Below, one piece after another: positions 59,574 to 64,000 of a stretch of 64,000 nt of DNA (the first letter of the stretch is position 1; each line of letters opens with the position of its first letter). The translations under genes were made by a program, and so were the position numbers. Origin of the DNA: Prosapia bicincta (taxonomy: Eukaryota; Arthropoda; Insecta; Hemiptera; Cercopidae); NCBI GenBank assembly GCA_036971475.1, contig JBAIZL010000002.1, positions 350,636,082-350,700,081 of the forward strand, given 5' to 3'. The notes under the pieces were generated by a model. It did not search any database. It saw nothing but the letters and a program-made list of their open reading frames with translations, and was not told the DNA's origin.

Positions 59574-60070
59574 CTAGTTTTCTATACTTCTCCCAGCTAC
59601 ATTTGCAGTACTATATTCCCACCGGCTGGAGCGGGCGTTGAAATCGCAAATCACCAGAGTGATTGGGTGTCGAACCAGATCTGAGATGAAGTAAACATTC
59701 CGAGTATTGTTAGGTGGGTTGTATAATCCTATTATTTTGTAGTGGGTTTCTTTAGACCAAACATCGATAGATGCAGCTTCAAGTTTATTATTATTAGTCA
59801 TTTCACGCAATACTGTAAACGTGCTAGGTAGTCTGTGGTTAACACCATAAATAATTCCAGAGGCATAATTTTTAAAATATAGTTAGAAAAGTTTGTCATT
59901 TTATTAAAAAACTTGGTAAATCCGTAGAGGCACTAGCTTCGACAATAATAAAAATATCAACGTCAGTTTTTGAAATTAGAGTTTTGAACTCAGTAAATTT
60001 GGGATGATTTAATTCTCCCGCGTTCCAAAATATAATACGAAAGTCTTCGTTAGCTTGGTGGCCCTGGTAT
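59574..60070 (-). pseudogene. APE-like endonuclease domain
   Basis: It starts FRIIFWNAGELNHPKF (~60,045) with the Asn of the N-terminal motif, continues TDVDIFIIVEASASTD with the catalytic-type Glu, and near 59,650 shows ICDFNARSSRWEY, the GDFNAR block. Stops and a frame change near 59,820-59,900 break it. It nicks target DNA for target-primed reverse transcription. Confidence 0.88.
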
Positions 60071-60874
60071 TCATTATTCCAATTGTCATTCTTGTAGCGA
60101 TCATTTAGCTCGATTGGAGATTGTTGGCTCTACATCGGCGATCGCCGTAGCTGATTTAGCGTTACCCAGGGTACACCACGAGGAGGACTGCTACATTGTA
60201 CCCCTCTTAAAATAGTTAAACACTTCTTTTGTTAAAGATTCCCCAGCCCCTTTATGACTACTTCGTAATAGAACATTGGTTAACCTGGTCCGTAATTTTA
60301 GGAACTATCTTTGTCGCTTTGGCTTAATATTTCTTCTGACTATTTTTGCTTTTTGGAAATAAGCTGAATTTATTTTTTAGCTTCAAACGTTATGTTATAG
60401 AGTACCCAGAATTTTAAGATTAATTTTATTTGATTCCTTAAATTTAAATTTTACAATGTTTACCTAACATGACATCAAAGAACAATGTGTTTTAAAATTT
60501 TTACACCCAATCTTAAGTTTACTAATACATTTTATTCATACTATAATTAATTACTTCCTATATCTTAAACTCATTTCAATTAACACCTTTTACATAAATA
60601 CAAAGTTACCTCATACAAATTAATAGTCCTTCTTTAAAAATAAGTTAGTTAGAAATTTATTATACATATTACTTGTTTAACTAAATAATAATTGCATAAT
60701 TTCCTAAATTAAATTTCCCTTTTGGCAGTTTATTAAATTTAAGTTCGTTTAACGCATATTAATTTTAATTTTTTCATTTGTATCACAATATTATTATTTT
60801 TATAAATCAAAAAGGTATTAAATGGGTCTTGTCAATTTTTCATGTGATCAACATAAGGGTCGCATTGTCCTTGA

Positions 60875-61234
60875 CTATTGCAGGTGTTTTACTCTCTCAA
60901 ATGGGGTATTTTCGTTTATAACGTAAAATTGACCTGGCTCTGATGGTTGTTCCTTAATTACACTTGGCTGGTTTGGTTTCTTCACAAAACCATTAATTTC
61001 ATACCGCTGTCTAATTTCGTGTCTTTGATAAAATTGGCCTGGACTATTTTGTGATGTTAGCTGACAGTATTCTCTTTGTGGAAAGTGAAATTCTGTAATT
61101 AGATTGACGAACGCACTTTTACCCTTTATCCCTCTAGTGGTTAAAGTTGCTGCAACATTTAGGTCAAAAACTTGTGCCACTTTCTTAATTACCAATACAG
61201 CTGGTATTTTAGGTGATAAATCTTGGAAAAACAA
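60875..61234 (-). CDS. Second gag-region frame, unidentified
   Basis: 119 residues; the frame probably opens earlier than the Met at 61,234. It has a conserved-looking core (VFDLNVAATLTTRGIKGKSA) and a polar, Pro/Gln-rich end. It follows the coiled-coil frame by ~60 bp in another frame, so the two may be one protein broken by a frameshift. No family recognised. Confidence 0.4.
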   Translation of the reverse strand: MFFQDLSPKIPAVLVIKKVAQVFDLNVAATLTTRGIKGKSAFVNLITEFHFPQREYCQLTSQNSPGQFYQRHEIRQRYEINGFVKKPNQPSVIKEQPSEPGQFYVINENTPFERVKHLQ

Positions 61235-61292
61235 TATTTTTTGTTCACGTAATGTAACATGTTGACCTGTCCCTTTCGAATTTCTACTGAAG

Positions 61293-61724
61293 TTAATTAT
61301 TTGTGTTTTGCTTAAGGTGGTAGTCTAACTGTTTTAACTTAAGGTTGTCAGTAATAAATTGTCCCATGTTAATTTTGAGGGTGTTTAAATCTTCCGCTTG
61401 TTTTTGTTGTCGATCTTCGCACATTATTTCCATGTACTCTAATTTAGTTTGTGTTGTATAAATTTTATTGTTTAATTCTAAGCTTTCATCATTGCATTCT
61501 TCCTTATCCTTAACTAATACATCATTAATGTCTTTTTTAAATTCTTCATTATTCCTAACTAATTTATCATTACTTTCCTCAATTTTTTCTTTGATATCGT
61601 TTTCTTTATTATTTATTTTATCTAATTTGTCATTAATTTTATCTAATTTACTATTTGAAGTTTTCTTTAAATCTTGTGTAGTTTGATCAGTTTTTGCACT
61701 TAAGAATTGCATTAACTGTAGCAT
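61293..61724 (-). CDS. Gag-like coiled-coil protein of the LTR element
   Basis: 143 residues from Met; intact frame. The middle is an almost continuous heptad-like Lys/Asp/Glu/Asn-rich coil (SKLDKINDKLDKINNKEN at ~25-42). No zinc knuckle. It lies ~430 bp downstream of the primer-binding site, the gag position. Long coiled coils are known in the N-terminal parts of several LTR-element Gags; capsid homology was not seen. It could be a Gag piece or an accessory protein. Confidence 0.5.
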   Translation of the reverse strand: MLQLMQFLSAKTDQTTQDLKKTSNSKLDKINDKLDKINNKENDIKEKIEESNDKLVRNNEEFKKDINDVLVKDKEECNDESLELNNKIYTTQTKLEYMEIMCEDRQQKQAEDLNTLKINMGQFITDNLKLKQLDYHLKQNTNN

Positions 61725-62158
61725 ATCTAATCCGGTTACACTAGCCCCTATATTTGTCTATGTCCCCACACTCAAATTTTGTTATTCTACTGGCGAATTT
61801 TTCCCTACATCCTCTATCATTTTCACTAAGTCTGCTGTGTTTGATGTTTGCCATAATTGTTTAATTTTGTTATTATCCTCCATTATATTAATTTTTTTTA
61901 AACTTCTCCTACTTGGAATACAGTTTCCAACTAGCTCTTTTACATTTTCATTCCTATACCTAATTATTTTCTATGATTTAAAGTCACATCTCTAATAAAA
62001 TTCACTACAGACTTATTTACGTTCTCAGTTTTTTATTAAATTACCTTAATTAACACTTTTACTTAAGGCAACAGACTGATAAATTTATTTAATAATTTAT
62101 GATTAACTTTTTAAAATTTATTTATTTATATTCACCACATTCTATTTAACACTGGCTA

Positions 62159-62172
62159 CATGTTGGGCGCCA
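62159..62172 (-). other. Primer-binding site (Lys-tRNA type)
   Basis: Minus strand TGGCGCCCAACATG, immediately downstream of the 5' LTR end AATT. It matches the TGGCGCC start used by gypsy-type and retroviral elements primed by tRNA-Lys. Confidence 0.8.
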
Positions 62173-63156
62173 AATTATATAACCTAATTTATTATAAAAT
62201 ATAACTTTTCTTTTAGGTCATATATATAATTACCTTAACAATCTTTTGTCTCACCTTCAGGATTCTAATTAACACCAATACCAATTTTAACATAACTTTC
62301 ATTTATTCTTGACACTTAATTAACACACATTATACCCATTGTTCTTAATACTATTTGTGACAAGATTGATTTCTTAATTAATATTACAATTACAAAAAAA
62401 AGCAATGGTGGACTCTTGAAGCTTTAGGTTATTACAATAAAGTTTAAAATGACAGTGTTAATTTCTCTTTCTCTGGAGTCGTTATTATGGATCTTTTTTA
62501 TAAATTAGAACATGGTGAAAGAAACTAGATTAAATTTGTATACTAAAGAATTTAAAAAGGTTCTGAATTTACGGTTTTTAAAGTTCTGTTGGCTAATTTT
62601 AATGAAATAAAGAAAAACAGTACTTATTGTTTGTCGATGATATCTTGACCGTTGATACTGCTTCGATGCCCTTTCTCATAATTCTTTAATATTCTTAATT
62701 CTTTATTAATTTACTTACGTCGCACCTTTACCTTTTAAAATATACAAATACAAAAATTTACATTTCCCTAAATTTTAATAAACATTTTAACCCTAATTAA
62801 CATTACTGACACTTGCCCCCCCCCCCCAATAAATCTGCCCTCTTCTGACTTTCTTCCAAGACTCCCCGATCACTTTCATTTTCCACCCCGCGTTATCTCT
62901 CCCCCTTACTTATTTTTAGTTAATTTGTTATTCCCATAACCATCTACAAAGTCCTTGCCGCAACGGTACATTATTATAACCCTTCTTTTGTTAAAGATTC
63001 CACAGCCCCTCTATGACTACTTCGCTATAGAACAGTTTTTAACCTGGTCCGTAATTTTAGGAACTATCTTTATCGCTTTGGCTTAATATTTCTTCCGAAT
63101 ATTTTTTTTTTGTGGAAATTAGCTGAATTTATTCTTTAGCCTCAACCCTCAAACGT

Positions 63157-63162
<6 letters not shown>
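62173..63162 (-). repeat. 5' LTR
   Basis: Uninterrupted copy of ~990 bp. It starts beside the primer-binding site and ends at CAAACGTTATG before a TA tract. A run of ~10 C's at 62,817 marks it off from the other copy. Confidence 0.92.
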
Positions 63163-63226
<64 letters not shown>

Positions 63227-63250
63227 TATATAGCCTATATATATATATTT
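63161..63250. repeat. (TA)n microsatellite, right flank of LTR element
   Basis: ~80 bp TA tract followed by TATATAGCC(T/A)ATATATA inverted pieces. Confidence 0.95.
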
Positions 63251-64000
63251 ATATATAGGCCAATATATATACAGTTTGAAGAAGACAAAACATAAAGGAT
63301 ATAGCCTATTAATAAGTAGGCTCTAATACAAAATAAAAAGAGGTTTATGAACAAAAAATATATAATACAGTATATAATAAGTATATAATAAAGTAGAGTC
63401 ACTATAATTCGAGGTAGATGGGACCTAGACCTCCTCCGATTACAAGGAAATAACTTCCTGTACATTAGAAAAAACAGAAATTTTGATGAATCCTAATACT
63501 AGAAATGGGAATGCACAAAATACGTTTGTGGAACTTTATTTATTACAATACTTTCATAAACTCATGTGGCTTTGAAGTACATTGTTCATCACAGCTGCTA
63601 AATGTTTTTGAAAAATGTTGTCATGTGTCTTCTGCGCTTGCTTATCAGATCGTCTTCGTGATAAGGTGTCTTATCAGAAGCACATCTGTTAGTGTGGTGT
63701 CTGTTGTTTCATAGAGCGTAGTGCAGTTTCCAAGGCGGTGTTCCTTCACCCTTTATGTACTGTCTCCGTAGAACCTTCATCTTCTTCCTCGTCATCACTG
63801 CCTTCAGTAGTTTCTTGTAACATCGGAATTTTCACAACCTGAAAGTTTGTTGATAAAAAGAAATCTGTTTCTTCTTGTGGATCAATAAAAAACTCAACAG
63901 TTTCATTATGACTCAGTTTCTACGACTTTCTCGATGTCTCTTTTTTTCTTTTTCTCCATGATTTGCTACCCAGTACACAGCTCCTTTAGCAGATTTTTTT
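63251..64000 (-). other. Unassigned; possible C-terminal coding remnant at 63,770-63,960
   Basis: A minus-strand frame reads NETVEFFIDPQEETDFF and then an acidic GSDDEEEDEGS stretch before a stop (~63,755). Upstream, a Lys/Arg-rich stretch in a different frame reaches the window edge. It could be the end of a gene starting to the right, or chance; no family recognised and no splice signals were convincing. Confidence 0.3.

Larger units (their letters stand above)
56396..60204 (-). mobile_element. Non-LTR retrotransposon (APE-type, RNase H-bearing), degenerate
   Basis: Flanked by perfect 12-bp duplications TCTTAAAATAGT (56,384-56,395 and 60,205-60,216). Minus-strand order is endonuclease, RT, RNase H, C-terminal Cys/His region, as in I/LOA/Jockey-like elements that carry RNase H. 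The stop codon (56,408-56,410) lies 12 bp from the 3' end, so there is essentially no 3' UTR. No ORF1 was seen: the 5' end lies ~140 bp before the endonuclease, so the copy is slightly truncated or the family lacks ORF1. The base composition is clearly less AT-rich than the host LTR. Confidence 0.95.
55538..60395 (-). repeat. 3' LTR, interrupted by the non-LTR element
   Basis: Parts 55,538-56,395 and 60,217-60,395 correspond to 62,173-63,162. Shared segments: TATAACTTTTCTTTTAGGTC, CAATCTTTTGTCTCACCTTC, AAGCAATGGTGGACTCTTGA, and after the insertion CTTCTTTTGTTAAAGATTCC and TTTAGGAACTATCTTT. About 35 bp around the insertion site are absent from the other LTR. Confidence 0.92.
55538..63162 (-). 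mobile_element. Gag-only, errantivirus-like LTR retrotransposon
   Basis: Direct LTRs (55,538-60,395, split by a non-LTR insertion; and 62,173-63,162) flank ~1.8 kb of internal sequence with gag-like frames on the minus strand. The primer-binding site TGGCGCCCAACATG abuts the right LTR and resembles the Lys-tRNA-type site of gypsy/errantiviruses. No protease, RT, integrase or env remains, so this copy would depend on enzymes from elsewhere. Insertion in TA repeats fits the alternating purine/pyrimidine target preference known for several errantiviruses. Confidence 0.85.

Noticed and set aside
61468..61686. 72-codon Ser/Leu-rich plus-strand frame
   Set aside because: Antisense of the Lys/Asp/Glu coil of the LTR element's gag-like frame.

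Overview
The window is AT-rich nuclear DNA from a eukaryote, almost certainly an arthropod and most likely an insect. The reasons are endogenous-retrovirus-like Ty3/gypsy elements with an envelope gene, a Penelope-like element, hAT and piggyBac transposons, an RNase H-bearing non-LTR retrotransposon, many palindromic MITEs, and long microsatellites. No bacterial-style gene, rRNA, tRNA or CRISPR array was seen. The only candidate host gene is the last two coding exons of an unidentified gene (38,965-39,195 and 39,648-39,737). The rest is repeats and mobile elements.

Left half (1-38.8 kb). A ~139-bp satellite runs off the left edge (1-220), stops, and resumes in the same monomer phase at 33,756. 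Between the two parts lies a block that looks like one very large insertion (221-33,747). It has matching inverted ends, an 8-bp target duplication (GTTATGAT) and long inverted arms built from tandem ~1.04-kb units. Nested inside are: an 8.7-kb gypsy-type LTR element on the minus strand (1,901-10,628) with env, integrase, RT/RNase H and protease remains and a MITE in its pol; several palindromic MITEs, two of one family; a three-copy ~720-bp tandem repeat; a 2.5-kb hAT transposon with a broken transposase (24,755-27,275); a Penelope-like remnant with RT and GIY-YIG homology; and a 101-bp tandem duplication. After the block the satellite runs forward for ~26 monomers, reverses at a palindrome (37,439-37,456) and continues inverted for ~10 monomers.

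Middle (38.8-55 kb). The host exons are followed by a 196-bp x3 tandem repeat, whose third copy carries a 134-bp non-LTR insertion with 11-bp target duplications. A 1-kb piggyBac relic has TTAA duplications and sits inside an old non-LTR RT. Next come CT/TA/GT microsatellites, several minisatellites, and an eroded LTR retrotransposon (protease and charged gag-like coil) on the minus strand around 52.2-53.5 kb.

Right part (55-64 kb). A gag-only, errantivirus-like LTR element sits in a TA repeat (55,538-63,162), with a TGGCGCC-type primer-binding site. Its left LTR is split by a nearly full-length, degenerate non-LTR element (56,396-60,204) with perfect 12-bp target duplications. A short 3' copy of the same family lies at 40,345. 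The order of nesting therefore gives a relative history. All calls come from reading motifs by eye; no alignment or database search was run, so boundaries are approximate unless a target duplication fixes them.
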